The position numbers and the translations under genes were made by a program. From assembly GCA_044227095.1 (NCBI GenBank), contig JBGAFV010000001.1, positions 3,410,001 through 3,474,000 of the forward strand: a stretch of DNA of 64,000 nucleotides, written 5' to 3'. The notes under the pieces were generated by a model. The model was not told the origin of the DNA. It saw only the letters and a program-made list of their open reading frames with translations, and made no database searches. Every line of letters begins with the position of its first letter. Positions within the stretch are counted from its first letter, which is position 1. This document shows, one piece after another, positions 49,641 to 58,884 of this stretch. Source of the stretch: JACMLD01 sp044227095. Its GTDB lineage: Bacteria > Bacteroidota > Bacteroidia > Chitinophagales > Chitinophagaceae.

Positions 49641-50096
49641 TTATTTCACTTTTATTGTTGCAGTACGTACAACACTTTTTGTATTCACATTCAGGATTTC
49701 ATAATCCAGTTTTATAGAAGTGCCGCTCGTAAGCGCTGCCCCAACTGTATAAGGCACCAACAGAGTATCCAATTTTTTTATGTTTGAATAAGCTGATGCA
49801 TACGGATATGTGTTCACCTTGTTTTTTGCGCCAGTACCTATTGTTTCATATAAATTGATTTCTTTAACTGGGTCAACAGAAAAAAACTGAAGTTCAGTTT
49901 TAAATGTAGCACCCGCTGCGTAAGAACGTGCATTAATGGCTAAGTTGTCTGCCATGTCTACTAATGCATTGGTAGATACAGGGAGGTACAAACCCATGCT
50001 TACACTTTGATCCTTTATATAATCTTTTGATTTTTCGCAGGACACAATGCTGCTGGCTGCTATAACAAATAGTATAAAGAGATATGTATTTTTCAT
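49641..50096 (-). CDS. Small lipoprotein, third gene of the SusCD operon
   Basis: This 151-residue protein has a lipoprotein signal ending IAASSIVSC (Cys20). The remainder is a beta-sandwich-like domain: VSMGLYLPVSTNALVDMADN, FKTELQFFSVDPVKEINLYETIG, and a terminal NTKSVVRTATIKVK. I do not recognise the family. It lies 27 bp after the SusD-like gene on the same strand. Surface lipoproteins in this position of polysaccharide or peptide uptake operons usually bind ligand, so a similar role is possible. Confidence 0.7.
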   Translation of the reverse strand: MKNTYLFILFVIAASSIVSCEKSKDYIKDQSVSMGLYLPVSTNALVDMADNLAINARSYAAGATFKTELQFFSVDPVKEINLYETIGTGAKNKVNTYPYASAYSNIKKLDTLLVPYTVGAALTSGTSIKLDYEILNVNTKSVVRTATIKVK

Positions 50097-50123
50097 TGTT
50101 TCATTTTTAAATTGTAAAAGAAC

Positions 50124-51590
50124 TTATTTATCCCACCAAACTTTCTGATCGAGTGCCAGCACTTCTGTTTGTGCGTTGGGGTTTCGGTTCAGTTCATCCT
50201 GCGGGTAAAAAGATCTCCTTATAAAATTGCCATTCAGTTCAAGGTTTTGGTTAAGTGGAACAGCCATGCCCTTAAAAATTGCAGGGTTATAATCATACCT
50301 TCTTGTATCTACCCAGGCTTCAGGGTTAAGGAATAAAGCAATTTGTTTTTCACGCATAATAAGTTCCATTGTAAGTCCTGCCGGGCCAACAGCAACAAGC
50401 GGATTGGTAGTATAAGCAGTTATAGATGCACCGGGCACTCCAACCTTGGTCATATTTGCGGTTATGCCTGCCAGGTAGGCGTCGTAAGCGGCTTGTGTGC
50501 TTCCAACAGAAGTAGTACTGCCACCATTGGCAATAAAACGTGCTTCTGCTTCTATAAATTTCTGTTCTGCATAAGAGGCCATTAGGAGAGGAGCGCCAGT
50601 CTTTGCAAAAAATGTATTTACCGTAAGGTCTGTTGTATTGCCCGTTGTGCTTGATCCATTTGGCAAACCTATATAAGATGCTGCTGTTTTTTTATCGATA
50701 AGAATACCAATACGCGGATCAACAAGACCGGGATAGCCTGTACCATTAAGCGCATCTACAAAACGTTTTGAAGGTGTAATGGTAAAGTTGCCGGTTAATA
50801 TCCTGTTGGATACATTTACCTGCCAGGGATTGAGATTTTTATCGTTATACACCAATTGCAAATCTTTTGAAGTAGGTGTCATTGCATTGGTAAGCGCAGT
50901 TAACGCACTGGTAGCAGCCGCACTTGCGCCTTTTTTTGTAGTATGAATGTATAACCTTGCTTTTAGCAGGTAAGCAGTCTGTCTCCATTGCGTCATATCT
51001 CCCCCAAAAATCAAATCATCTGTTGCCGGTTTTAAATTTGCCGGGTTTGTTTGCTGACTTTCAGCAATGGCTTCATCCAGCATTTTTTGCATCAACGGAT
51101 AAAGATCTTCCTGCTTATCGTAATGCGGATATAAAACTGCAGGTGCCTGAAAGGCTTCACTGTTAGGAACATTACCCCATGTATCTGTAGCAAGTGCCAT
51201 ATTCAGTACGAACAGAATTTTTCCGATAGAAGAATAAAATGGCGAGCCCTGTGAAGCAGCTTTTGTAATGATAATCTTGCTGTTTGTTAATGCAGTAAGA
51301 TAGATAACCTGGTATGCAGTGCCCATTCGTACATCACGGTTCTGATCGTCATTGATTGGGCCGCTTGCATACGAAGCCATCTGTTCACTAAATAGCGTAG
51401 TAGTATATGCTACCCAGAAATGACTGTTTGCAGTAGCATTTTCTACTGCTGGCAATAATGTATTTAAAGTAGCATCTGCGGGCTTATTGGGATTGACATT
51501 TACATTGCCGCTTTCTACATATTTCTTACAGCTGCTCATTGCAAACAGTGCAATGACAACTATCGTATATTTTACAATTTTGATTTGCAT
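50124..51590 (-). CDS. SusD/RagB-type nutrient-binding outer-membrane lipoprotein
   Basis: This 488-residue protein has a lipoprotein signal (IVVIALFAMSSC, Cys21). The SusD-like_2 arrangement is visible: LNTLLPAVENATANSHFW, then DTWGNVPNSEAFQ, a TPR-like helical block (WRQTAYLLKARLYIHTTKKG), and the C-terminal LIMREKQIALFLNPEAWVDTRRYDY. The partner SusC gene lies 10 bp upstream. SusD-type proteins cap the SusC pore and bind the nutrient. No glycosidase or peptidase is encoded next door, so the ligand cannot be assigned from context. Confidence 0.9.
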   Translation of the reverse strand: MQIKIVKYTIVVIALFAMSSCKKYVESGNVNVNPNKPADATLNTLLPAVENATANSHFWVAYTTTLFSEQMASYASGPINDDQNRDVRMGTAYQVIYLTALTNSKIIITKAASQGSPFYSSIGKILFVLNMALATDTWGNVPNSEAFQAPAVLYPHYDKQEDLYPLMQKMLDEAIAESQQTNPANLKPATDDLIFGGDMTQWRQTAYLLKARLYIHTTKKGASAAATSALTALTNAMTPTSKDLQLVYNDKNLNPWQVNVSNRILTGNFTITPSKRFVDALNGTGYPGLVDPRIGILIDKKTAASYIGLPNGSSTTGNTTDLTVNTFFAKTGAPLLMASYAEQKFIEAEARFIANGGSTTSVGSTQAAYDAYLAGITANMTKVGVPGASITAYTTNPLVAVGPAGLTMELIMREKQIALFLNPEAWVDTRRYDYNPAIFKGMAVPLNQNLELNGNFIRRSFYPQDELNRNPNAQTEVLALDQKVWWDK

Positions 51591-51600
51591 GCTGTAGTTT

Positions 51601-54600
51601 TTAAAAGTTAAGATTAAGGGTGGCGATTACGGAACTGTAGTTGGGAATATTGCTTCCGGTGTATCCATACACGTTATAGCCAGCACCAAATGCATTTGTA
51701 CCAGGATCATATCCCTTAAATGGTGTCCATAAAATAAAATTACTTGCCGTAATGTTGAGGTTAGCACCTTTAATAAAAGCCGCTTTCTTCATAATACTAG
51801 AAGGGAATTCATAGGCAATGCTCACGTTCCTCAACCGAAGCCAGCTTGCATCCTGTAATATAACATCGGCTATATTGTTAAAGAAGTTTGCATTCCTGTA
51901 ATAGTTAAAATCTACCAGCGCAGGTATGTCATTTACTTTACCATCAGTTTTTACCCCTTTAAAAACCACGTTCACATCTCTGGTTTCAGTAATTTTTAAT
52001 ACGCCGTTGCGAATAGAATTGCGCATGGTTACGTCAAACATATCGCCGCCTTTTTTATATTCCAGTAAGAAAGCGAGTGTAAACTGTTTCCATGTTATGC
52101 TGCTGCCTACGCTTCCAATCCAGTCGGGCAACGCATTGCCTACCTTTACAAATGTTCTTGTATAATCAGGGAAACCCTGAGCATTTACGATAACATTACC
52201 TGCAGCATCTCTCTGGTAAGCTGTTCCGTATAAATCACCGGCAGATCCGCCAACAGTAAGTTTGTTAGAAATGCGGCCTTCATCATAAAACACAATTTCT
52301 GTTATACCATCTTTAATAGCCAGAACCTTGCTTTTATTTTGCGACCAGTTTACAATTACATTCCAGCGCAGGTTTTGTGTTCTTATGATATCGCCATTAA
52401 TACCAACTTCCACACCTGTATTTTGTATGGTGCCGGCATTGGTATTGTATTGAGAAAAACCGCCAGTATAAGAAATAGGCACAGGTATAATCTGGTCTAC
52501 GTTTTTGCTTTTGTAATAAGATACATCAAGATTTATCCTGTCTTTTAAAAAGCGCAACTCTGTACCTATCTCAAATGATTTTTGTTTTTCCGGTTTCAGG
52601 TTGGGATCTGAATAATCGGTTGTTTGTAAAAAACCGGGGATGCTTCCAAAAGGAAAGCCTGTTGCTGATTGAAAATAAGGGCCGTTGTAAGATATCGGTG
52701 CATCTTTACCAACTTGTGCATACGATGCACGAAGTTTACCATAACTAAGTACCGAGCCAGATAAATGGTGCAGGTCTGTAAATACGTAACTTAAACTTGC
52801 AGAAGGATAGAAGAACGAATTGTTTGCTTTTGGTAAAGTTGAGCTCCAGTCGTTGCGGCCAGTCAGTTCAAGAAAAATAGCATTTTTGAAACCGATTTTA
52901 AAATCCGCAAATATACCTGCGTATTTGCGCCGAAGCGTGGTTCTTGAATTGTAAAGGTTTGCTGTATTGCTCAGGTCATAAAAGCCTGGCAATGCAAATT
53001 TTTCTCCTCTGGCACTTAAGATATCCGTATACGTATTCTGGATATTGTTTCCTATCATTAATGAGTAGTCGAAATCTGTTCCTGCCTTGTCTGTATAAGT
53101 AAGGTAAACATTTGAGTTAATATCCCTGAAAGTAACCCTGTCTTCTGCTATAAAACCTCCGGTAGCATTGGCAAGATCAAGCGTTGTAGGATCTCCGGGA
53201 TAGCGTGGCCCGGGTACTATACGGGTTCTTAAATCTGAATAGAAATCGCCGCCAATTTTATAATCGAGCTTTAGTTTTGGTAAAATACTCCAGGAAAAAC
53301 CAAGGTTGCCAAACACACGTGAAAGATTGCTTTTTTGCTGGCTAAAATGTGCAACATAAATTGGGTTATCAATAACACCCGGAGAAAAAACTTTCATGCT
53401 GCCATCAGTGTTTAAATAATCACGAACATCAAAAGTGGGAGAGTAATAAGCAAGCGCCGTCATAAATCCTTTATCTCCCTGAGATGCGGCAACTGTTTGT
53501 CCGTTGGTGAAAGTAGCTGAAGCAGATGTACTGAATTTGTCTGAAACCTGTGTTGTACCTGCAAGTTTAAAAGTATAGCGGTCATATTTTGAAGCAGGTA
53601 CAATGCCTTTCTGGTTTAATGAAGAGAATGAACTGTAATAAGTTGTTTTATTGTTGCCGCCTTGTACGCTGATGGCATTGTTGTATCGCTGTCCGTGATC
53701 AAAAGCATCCCTGAAATTATAATAGATAGGATCATTTGCCGTAGCCAGTGGTCCGAATGTTTGAAACCGGTTGGGTGATCCATCTGCATTAAAAGAAAGC
53801 CTGCCTTGCTGCCCTTCACGGTATTTGGTTTGTATTTCAGGAAACTTAGTTAAAAAATCAACAGCAGCAGAACTGTTAAGTGTAACACTCATTCTGCCTG
53901 TGCTTCCTTTTTTTGTGGTAATGATGATAGCGCCGCCCGATGCATTTAATCCATATAACGCTGTGGCACCAGCACCTTTTAAAATGGAAATAGATTCAAT
54001 ATCATCGGGGTTAATATCAAGTCCGCGGTTAGCAAAGGCAAACTGGTCCCTGCTGGCCGCCTGATTGCCATTTGTGCCAGAACTTGGCAATACACTTCCT
54101 ATTATAGTAGAGTTGTTTACAGGTACACCATCAATTACAATCAGGGGTTGGTTATTAGCGGTTGGACTGATAGAAGATAATCCGCGTATAATAATATCTG
54201 TTCCCGCACCAGGCGCACCACCAGATGGCGTAATGTTTACACCGCTTACTTTTCCCTGCAATGCATTTATAAAACTGTTTTCTTTTCCCTTGTTTAGTTC
54301 CTGGCTGTTTATTTCCTGGCTGCTGTAACCCAATGTTTTCTTTCTTGCTTTAATACCAAACGCTGTGGTAACTACAACTTCCTGCAAATTGGAAGAAGCT
54401 TCTTTGAGTGTTAATATAAAACCACTTCCTATGGAGCTTACGGGAAGTGTTTGTGGCGCATAGCCAACTGCTGTGAACTGAATTTGTTTTACTGTTGATG
54501 GCAATGTAAGCGAAAAAAGGCCTTCGCTGTTTGTAGAGGTACCGCCGGATGTTCCTACGGCTTTTACAGAAACACCAGCGAGCGGTTCCTGCTTTTCATT

Positions 54601-54696
54601 TCTTATAGTGCCACTTACCTGGCGGTTTTGTGCCAGCAGTAACAGGGGACATGAAAAAAAGAACAGCAATGCAAAGGAGCATAATGTTTTTCTCAT
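51601..54696 (-). CDS. SusC/RagA-type TonB-linked outer-membrane transporter
   Basis: This 1031-residue protein has a signal peptide (SFALLFFFSCPLLLLAQ). A CarboxypepD_reg-like domain (VSGTIRNEKQEPLAGVSVKA) precedes the SusC-specific LQEVVVTTAFGIKARKKTLGYS, and a plug follows (GVNITPSGGAPGAGTDIIIRG, IDGVPVNNSTI, DIESISILKGAGATALYGL). The large barrel ends with a strand in SSVIATLNLNF. It is the outer-membrane pore energised by TonB for uptake of large substrates bound by SusD. The order susC, susD, lipoprotein on one strand with small gaps is an operon. No anti-sigma/sigma pair or SusR-like regulator is adjacent. Confidence 0.93.
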   Translation of the reverse strand: MRKTLCSFALLFFFSCPLLLLAQNRQVSGTIRNEKQEPLAGVSVKAVGTSGGTSTNSEGLFSLTLPSTVKQIQFTAVGYAPQTLPVSSIGSGFILTLKEASSNLQEVVVTTAFGIKARKKTLGYSSQEINSQELNKGKENSFINALQGKVSGVNITPSGGAPGAGTDIIIRGLSSISPTANNQPLIVIDGVPVNNSTIIGSVLPSSGTNGNQAASRDQFAFANRGLDINPDDIESISILKGAGATALYGLNASGGAIIITTKKGSTGRMSVTLNSSAAVDFLTKFPEIQTKYREGQQGRLSFNADGSPNRFQTFGPLATANDPIYYNFRDAFDHGQRYNNAISVQGGNNKTTYYSSFSSLNQKGIVPASKYDRYTFKLAGTTQVSDKFSTSASATFTNGQTVAASQGDKGFMTALAYYSPTFDVRDYLNTDGSMKVFSPGVIDNPIYVAHFSQQKSNLSRVFGNLGFSWSILPKLKLDYKIGGDFYSDLRTRIVPGPRYPGDPTTLDLANATGGFIAEDRVTFRDINSNVYLTYTDKAGTDFDYSLMIGNNIQNTYTDILSARGEKFALPGFYDLSNTANLYNSRTTLRRKYAGIFADFKIGFKNAIFLELTGRNDWSSTLPKANNSFFYPSASLSYVFTDLHHLSGSVLSYGKLRASYAQVGKDAPISYNGPYFQSATGFPFGSIPGFLQTTDYSDPNLKPEKQKSFEIGTELRFLKDRINLDVSYYKSKNVDQIIPVPISYTGGFSQYNTNAGTIQNTGVEVGINGDIIRTQNLRWNVIVNWSQNKSKVLAIKDGITEIVFYDEGRISNKLTVGGSAGDLYGTAYQRDAAGNVIVNAQGFPDYTRTFVKVGNALPDWIGSVGSSITWKQFTLAFLLEYKKGGDMFDVTMRNSIRNGVLKITETRDVNVVFKGVKTDGKVNDIPALVDFNYYRNANFFNNIADVILQDASWLRLRNVSIAYEFPSSIMKKAAFIKGANLNITASNFILWTPFKGYDPGTNAFGAGYNVYGYTGSNIPNYSSVIATLNLNF

Positions 54697-55164
54697 AATA
54701 AATAAAGCTTTAGTAGACGTAATAGTGTTGATACCAGGTTATCTTTCGAAAACCATTTTAGTAATGAACTGGATAATTAACTGGAGAAAATGTGTTGCAG
54801 ATAAAACTGAAAGAAAGACGTTTTCTTCATAATAGATTGGTTTGATGGTGAAAATTTTTGTTACGGAAACTGGCAAACATCGTAACCTTAGCGGCTGTTT
54901 TTTGAAGGGAGGGGATTAGTGGTAGAGAAGATTGTTTCTGCATATTAAAATAAAAACCGCAAAAAACCGCAGAAAACAAAACAACCCCGCAACAAATAGA
55001 GGTATTTTAACCCATTTATGCTGCATTGTTGTTAAAATTTTAATAACAAAATTGATAAATGATAAGCTAAGGGGTAATAAAGTATGCTATGCGGTAAAGG
55101 AAATAAAAAAAGGAGATAGAGAAGCCATTACTTCTTTATCTCCCTTTTCCTTTATTAGGCTAGT
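54697..55164. other. 468-bp gap upstream of susC
   Basis: The gap contains a T/A-rich palindrome (TTGTTAAAATTTTAATAACAA, 55029-55049), an A-rich run with CCGC (about 54956-54980), and the terminator of the next gene (55104-55143). I see no convincing reading frame and no clear -7 box for susC. Confidence 0.5.
55104..55143 (-). terminator. Rho-independent terminator (minus strand)
   Basis: Read on the minus strand, GGAGATAAAGAAG pairs with CTTCTCTATCTCC around a 6-nt loop and is followed by a T-run (A-run at 55104-55111 on the plus strand). It ends the outer-membrane protein gene at 55165. Confidence 0.85.
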
Positions 55165-55635
55165 TTATCTGAATGTAAACCGTGCAGTTAACCCAAATGC
55201 ATCTGGTACAAAATTGATGCGTGGAATAATATCAAGCTCGGGTTTCCAATCCAGCGAAAGATTAAGCGGGATGTTTTGAAATTTGTAATCAAGTCCTACA
55301 ACACCTGTTGGCCCAAGATAAGTATCGTGATCCTGGAAACCAACATAACCACCACCACCATAATACCATTTAAAACCAGCCGTTGCATTTACAGGAGTAT
55401 GTATTTCATATAAACCGCCAATACCAAAGCGGCTTCCGCCAAAAGATATCAATCCATCAATGGCACTTTTTTCATTTAAAAAATATTTTACAGAAACTGA
55501 ATTGCTAAGGGTGGGAGAGGCATTGCTGAAACGTATGCCCAAACCCAGTTTGTAATCCTGGTTATATTCCTGTGCACGCAATGATGTAATTGCAAAAGCA
55601 CTGCATACAAAAAGGGTTAGAAATAATTTGCGCAT
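55165..55635 (-). CDS. Small outer-membrane beta-barrel protein
   Basis: This 156-residue protein starts MRKLFLTLFVCSAFAITSLRAQ, a signal peptide. It then alternates short strands: YKLGLGIRFSNASPTLSNSVSVKYF, AIDGLISFGGSRFGIGGLYEIH, GFKWYYGGGGYVGFQD, and a terminal FGLTARFTFR ending in aromatic-Arg. This looks like an eight-strand OmpX- or OmpW-like barrel. I placed the start at the ATG at 55635, not 21 bp upstream. Function is unknown. It lies on the same strand as the OstA-like gene, 184 bp away across an octamer-repeat hairpin. Confidence 0.75.
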   Translation of the reverse strand: MRKLFLTLFVCSAFAITSLRAQEYNQDYKLGLGIRFSNASPTLSNSVSVKYFLNEKSAIDGLISFGGSRFGIGGLYEIHTPVNATAGFKWYYGGGGYVGFQDHDTYLGPTGVVGLDYKFQNIPLNLSLDWKPELDIIPRINFVPDAFGLTARFTFR

Positions 55636-55725
55636 GAGTAGAGTGTTTAGATGCATAGAACGAAAAAATGGTGCCGGGTATATTTGGGCTTGTATAAAAG
55701 GTTGTTAAGGTTGGTCTCGATTGCT

Positions 55726-55807
55726 GATTTTGGGATGTGGTGATTTTGAGATTTGATTTTACTGCGTGTGTGCCGGCACAATCTCGCAATCACACAATTC
55801 AACAATT
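55726..55807. repeat. Octamer repeat with inverted arms, copy C
   Basis: GATT or GATG units start at 55726, 55734, 55742 and 55750 (8 bp apart). AATC or AATT units start at 55780, 55788, 55796 and 55804 (8 bp apart). It shares the TTGCTGATTTTG start with the copies at 21683 and 49443. It lies at the 3' end of the OstA-like gene. Confidence 0.75.
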
Positions 55808-55819
55808 CAGAAATTTTTT

Positions 55820-57493
55820 CTAGTTCCCAAATAACTCAAACTTTGTTTTAGGACGTTTATCATCCTGCCATCTAAAATTGCGGAGTAACTTTTTATCGGA
55901 AGGTGTTTGTTTAAACGGATACATTGTACCGCTAACATCACGTACAAAGACAACTTTTTTAAGTTCTTTATTTTCAAAACGCATATCTATTACATCTCCA
56001 AAAGCATTATTAACACCTACTATGGCATTGCTTTCGTCTTTTGCATAATAAACACTTCTTGCGGGAGAACCTTTGGTGCGCATGTAATCTATCTCACCAT
56101 TTTTAAAATAGCCGTTAAGCGTTTTGCCGCTTATCTGGTTGTACATGCTGTCGCCGGTTTTATTAATAGCAAAACTATTTTCAAAAGCATACATGCGTTC
56201 GGCCTTATTATTCTTTGTAAAGAGATAAATGGTGTCTCCCGTTACCTGGCTGCCACTTGCCCATAAAATAGGCGAGGTAAACAAACGGAAGACAGAGTCT
56301 TTTGCGGAGTAAAACAAACTATCGCAAATAGCCTGCAATGAATCTGAGAAAATGCGTACATGATGATAACAATGAAAATACCGCACATCACTTGTATCAC
56401 TCACATTCATTACTGTTCTGTTCTTTATAGTATCGATGGTTAGTTTATTTGTACTGTCCTTTCTGTTTATGAACGTTGTACTTTTTACGGTGTCATTTCT
56501 TATTTCTCTGTAAGCTGAATCTTTTAAATCGGCCAGCCTTGCAGAATACATCGTATCTGAACTGATGTAAATAGAGTCTTTGTCTTGCTGGATGATCATA
56601 AGCGGGTGAACAGTAGCAAGAAATGTTTTCTTCTTTTTATCAGCATAAAAAGAATTAGACAGCAATGATATTTTTTGAACGGTATCAATATATACTGCAT
56701 TGCCAGTAATTCTTGTTATGCCGCTGGAGTCATCACTAAAGATATTATCGCCGGTTACGGTTACACCTTTTCCGTCGTTTATAACAGAACGTTTGCCAAA
56801 ATTTGCCTTGCGGTTCCTCATATCATAAGTGCCATCGGTGGTAATAATGTTTGCGCCGGAACTGTCTTTTATAATTGTTTTGGTAATAAAAGTGGCGAGT
56901 TGCGTATCTGTATTGTAAATAAGCGAGTCTGTATCTACATTGTTTTTCGGGTCACGCAGTTTTACATCTTTCTTAAAGTATACATCTTTTAATGCGCCGT
57001 AATAAGTGGCTTCCTTGCTTGTAATAGTTGTTGTGCCATTTACAATTTTTCCGCCTGTGGTATATACGCCTGTTTGTGCTTTGGTATCGTACTGCAGTTC
57101 ATCTGTAGTTAATACACCTTTGCCATCTGTAAGCTTTACATTTTTTCTTAGCGTAGCTGTTTTTGTGTCTATATGATAAATAAGGTATTCGCCATAAGTG
57201 TGTATGCTGTCTGCATCATTAATATGCACTTTGCCAAAAGCTTCCAGGATGTTTTTGCTTTTGTTAATGACGGCGCTATCGCAGTAAAACTTTGTATTGT
57301 CCTGCTGCAGCTCTACATGGCCGGCAAGAATTTGTAATTGCGTTACAGAATCTATTTTTTGAAAACGCAGCCTGTCGCTGTGTATCTGGTTTACGATGCT
57401 TACCGTATCGCCTGGTTGACGATGGGTTGTATCCTGCGCAGCAACCGCATTGCACAGCAGCAACAGAAAACAACCTGCAAGAAATTTCGGCAT
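55820..57493 (-). CDS. OstA/LptA-like LPS-transport protein
   Basis: This 557-residue periplasmic protein has a signal peptide (FLAGCFLLLLCNAVAAQ) and repeated beta-jellyroll units of the OstA type: ILAGHVELQQDNTKFYCDSAVIN, AFGKVHINDADSIHTYGEYLIY, GGKIVNGTTTITSKEATYYG, and similar. It is much longer than E. coli LptA (185 residues), as is usual for Bacteroidota, where the bridging protein has many OstA repeats. It would carry LPS from the inner membrane to LptD. The ATG at 57493 begins 3 bp after the stop of the MlaD-like gene, so the two are translationally close. It belongs to the block that also includes the divergent lptD. Confidence 0.85.
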   Translation of the reverse strand: MPKFLAGCFLLLLCNAVAAQDTTHRQPGDTVSIVNQIHSDRLRFQKIDSVTQLQILAGHVELQQDNTKFYCDSAVINKSKNILEAFGKVHINDADSIHTYGEYLIYHIDTKTATLRKNVKLTDGKGVLTTDELQYDTKAQTGVYTTGGKIVNGTTTITSKEATYYGALKDVYFKKDVKLRDPKNNVDTDSLIYNTDTQLATFITKTIIKDSSGANIITTDGTYDMRNRKANFGKRSVINDGKGVTVTGDNIFSDDSSGITRITGNAVYIDTVQKISLLSNSFYADKKKKTFLATVHPLMIIQQDKDSIYISSDTMYSARLADLKDSAYREIRNDTVKSTTFINRKDSTNKLTIDTIKNRTVMNVSDTSDVRYFHCYHHVRIFSDSLQAICDSLFYSAKDSVFRLFTSPILWASGSQVTGDTIYLFTKNNKAERMYAFENSFAINKTGDSMYNQISGKTLNGYFKNGEIDYMRTKGSPARSVYYAKDESNAIVGVNNAFGDVIDMRFENKELKKVVFVRDVSGTMYPFKQTPSDKKLLRNFRWQDDKRPKTKFELFGN

Positions 57494-57496
57494 CAA

Positions 57497-58501
57497 TTAT
57501 TTTTTCGGTGTTGGGTTACTGGTAGAATCGTCCAGCAACGGTGCTGTAAGTGCGCCGGTTTTATCTTTTTTAGAACCAAATACGCTTACGTTTACATACC
57601 GCTTTGGATGAGTCCTGAAATCATCCAGCAAAATATTCAATTTGTAAGTGGTGCTTTCTAAATTTTTATACAATTTGGGATCATTTAACAACAAGCCCAA
57701 TGAACCATCTTTGCTGTTGGCTTTTGCAAGAACGCCTTTAAATTCATTGAGGGTATTTTGTAAACTGCTTAATGTTTCATCAAGCTTTATATTGGCAAAC
57801 TTGTTAGATGCTTTGGTAAGGTTTGACAATGTTGTATCTATTTTGCCATTGTTTTTTGCAAGGCCTGCTGTAAATGTATTAAGATTGCCGAGTGTTTTTG
57901 CAAGCACCCCGGTTTCTGCATTTAATAGTTTCTGTAGTTCGGCAGAGCTTTGTGTAAGGTTGCCAATGATAGCGTGGAAATTGTTTTTAGTAGCAGGATC
58001 AAAATAAGTGCCCACAACTTTAAGTAATGAATCCAAACTGTTTACTGCTCCGTTTACAGAAGTTAATGTAGGGTTTAATTGTGCTTTCAACCCTTCAATC
58101 AATCCCGAATTAATTTGGGTGAGCAGGGTATCTCCATTCTTCATTAATTCTTTACTGTCGCTTTTTGTAATTACAAGTGTGGCTGCGCCCAGTAAATCGG
58201 CACTAATAGTGGCAAAGGAGTTCTTTGGTATATCGATGTCTTTTTCAAGATTGATTGTTACAATAATGCCATCGAGGTTACGGTTTTTTTCATGCATCTC
58301 GTACACTTTGCCAATCTGGAGGCCATTAATGGTAACAGGGTTTGCAATATTCAGCCCGTCTACTTTTTGAAATACGGCATAAATTTCTGTGTTGGCTTTG
58401 CTAAGGATGTTTTTCCCTTTGAGGTAATTAAAACCAAGTATTAATAATGTAATGGATACAGCTGCAAGTGCACCCACTTTTGTTTCATTGGAAACTTTCA
58501 T
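57497..58501 (-). CDS. MlaD (MCE-domain) family lipid-transport substrate-binding protein
   Basis: This 334-residue protein has an N-terminal membrane anchor (VGALAAVSITLLILGFNYLKG) and an MCE domain (VDGLNIANPVTINGLQIGKV, PKNSFATISADLLGAATLVI) at about residues 38-120. A long helical region rich in Asn, Leu and Ser follows (LTQSSAELQKLLNAETGVLAK and similar). This is the MlaD part of a phospholipid or other lipid ABC system; the MlaE permease and MlaF ATPase are not in the window. The stop lies 3 bp before the OstA-like start, so lipid and LPS transport genes are co-expressed. A -7 box lies 47 nt upstream. Confidence 0.87.
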   Translation of the reverse strand: MKVSNETKVGALAAVSITLLILGFNYLKGKNILSKANTEIYAVFQKVDGLNIANPVTINGLQIGKVYEMHEKNRNLDGIIVTINLEKDIDIPKNSFATISADLLGAATLVITKSDSKELMKNGDTLLTQINSGLIEGLKAQLNPTLTSVNGAVNSLDSLLKVVGTYFDPATKNNFHAIIGNLTQSSAELQKLLNAETGVLAKTLGNLNTFTAGLAKNNGKIDTTLSNLTKASNKFANIKLDETLSSLQNTLNEFKGVLAKANSKDGSLGLLLNDPKLYKNLESTTYKLNILLDDFRTHPKRYVNVSVFGSKKDKTGALTAPLLDDSTSNPTPKK

Positions 58502-58548
58502 GTACAGGATATTTATGAATAAATGGGTTCGGTTTTATTTTTATGTTG

Positions 58549-58556
58549 CAAACCTA
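58549..58556 (-). promoter_or_regulatory. Putative -7 box of the MlaD-OstA unit
   Basis: TAGGTTTG on the minus strand matches TAnnTTTG and ends 47 nt before the ATG at 58501. Confidence 0.4.
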
Positions 58557-58587
58557 CATGAAAATGATGAAAAAGTTGCTTGGGAAG

Positions 58588-58697
58588 AGCTTTTAGCTGG
58601 AAAAGCGAGAAAGCTACGAGGAAGAAAGCTATTAGTTATTAGCTACAAGCGGCAAGAAAGAAAGCCGCTAGTTATTAGCTTTTAGCTATTAGTTGAA
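58588..58697. repeat. Heptamer repeat tract, partly degenerate
   Basis: AGCTTTT and AGCTGGA start at 58588. In-register units AGCTATT, AGTTATT, AGCTACA and AGCGGCA follow from 58627. A small internal hairpin (AGCGGC with GCCGCT, 58648-58669) is present, and AGTTATT, AGCTTTT, AGCTATT and AGTTGAA run to 58697. It lies upstream of the MlaD-like gene; the better-preserved array at 58797 is close by. Confidence 0.75.
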
Positions 58698-58796
58698 ACT
58701 TTCAATAAAGAAAAGTGATCTCAAATGTAAATTGTTGAAAAATGCCGTTTATTGTTGAACGCAAAAGAAATAGAATTGCAAATACGAATCAATAAA

Positions 58797-58880
58797 AGCT
58801 AGCAGCTAATAGCTAATGGCTTGTAGCTAACAGCTAACAGCTCGCAGCTCGCAGCTCGCAGCTTGCAATTTGCAGCTTTC
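58797..58880. repeat. Heptamer repeat array, 12 units in perfect register
   Basis: The units are AGCTAGC, AGCTAAT x2, GGCTTGT, AGCTAAC x2, AGCTCGC x3, AGCTTGC, AATTTGC and AGCTTTC. The first four bases (AGCT) are nearly fixed while the last three vary. Runs of identical neighbours (AAT, AAC, CGC) suggest recent slippage or unequal exchange. The array ends 4 bp before the amidase stop codon and is the clearest example of this family in the window. Confidence 0.92.
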
Positions 58881-58884
58881 CTCC

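Noticed and set aside
58588..58880. Heptamer arrays considered as a CRISPR array
   Set aside because: Units are 7 bp with no spacers and no cas genes. They are simple tandem repeats.
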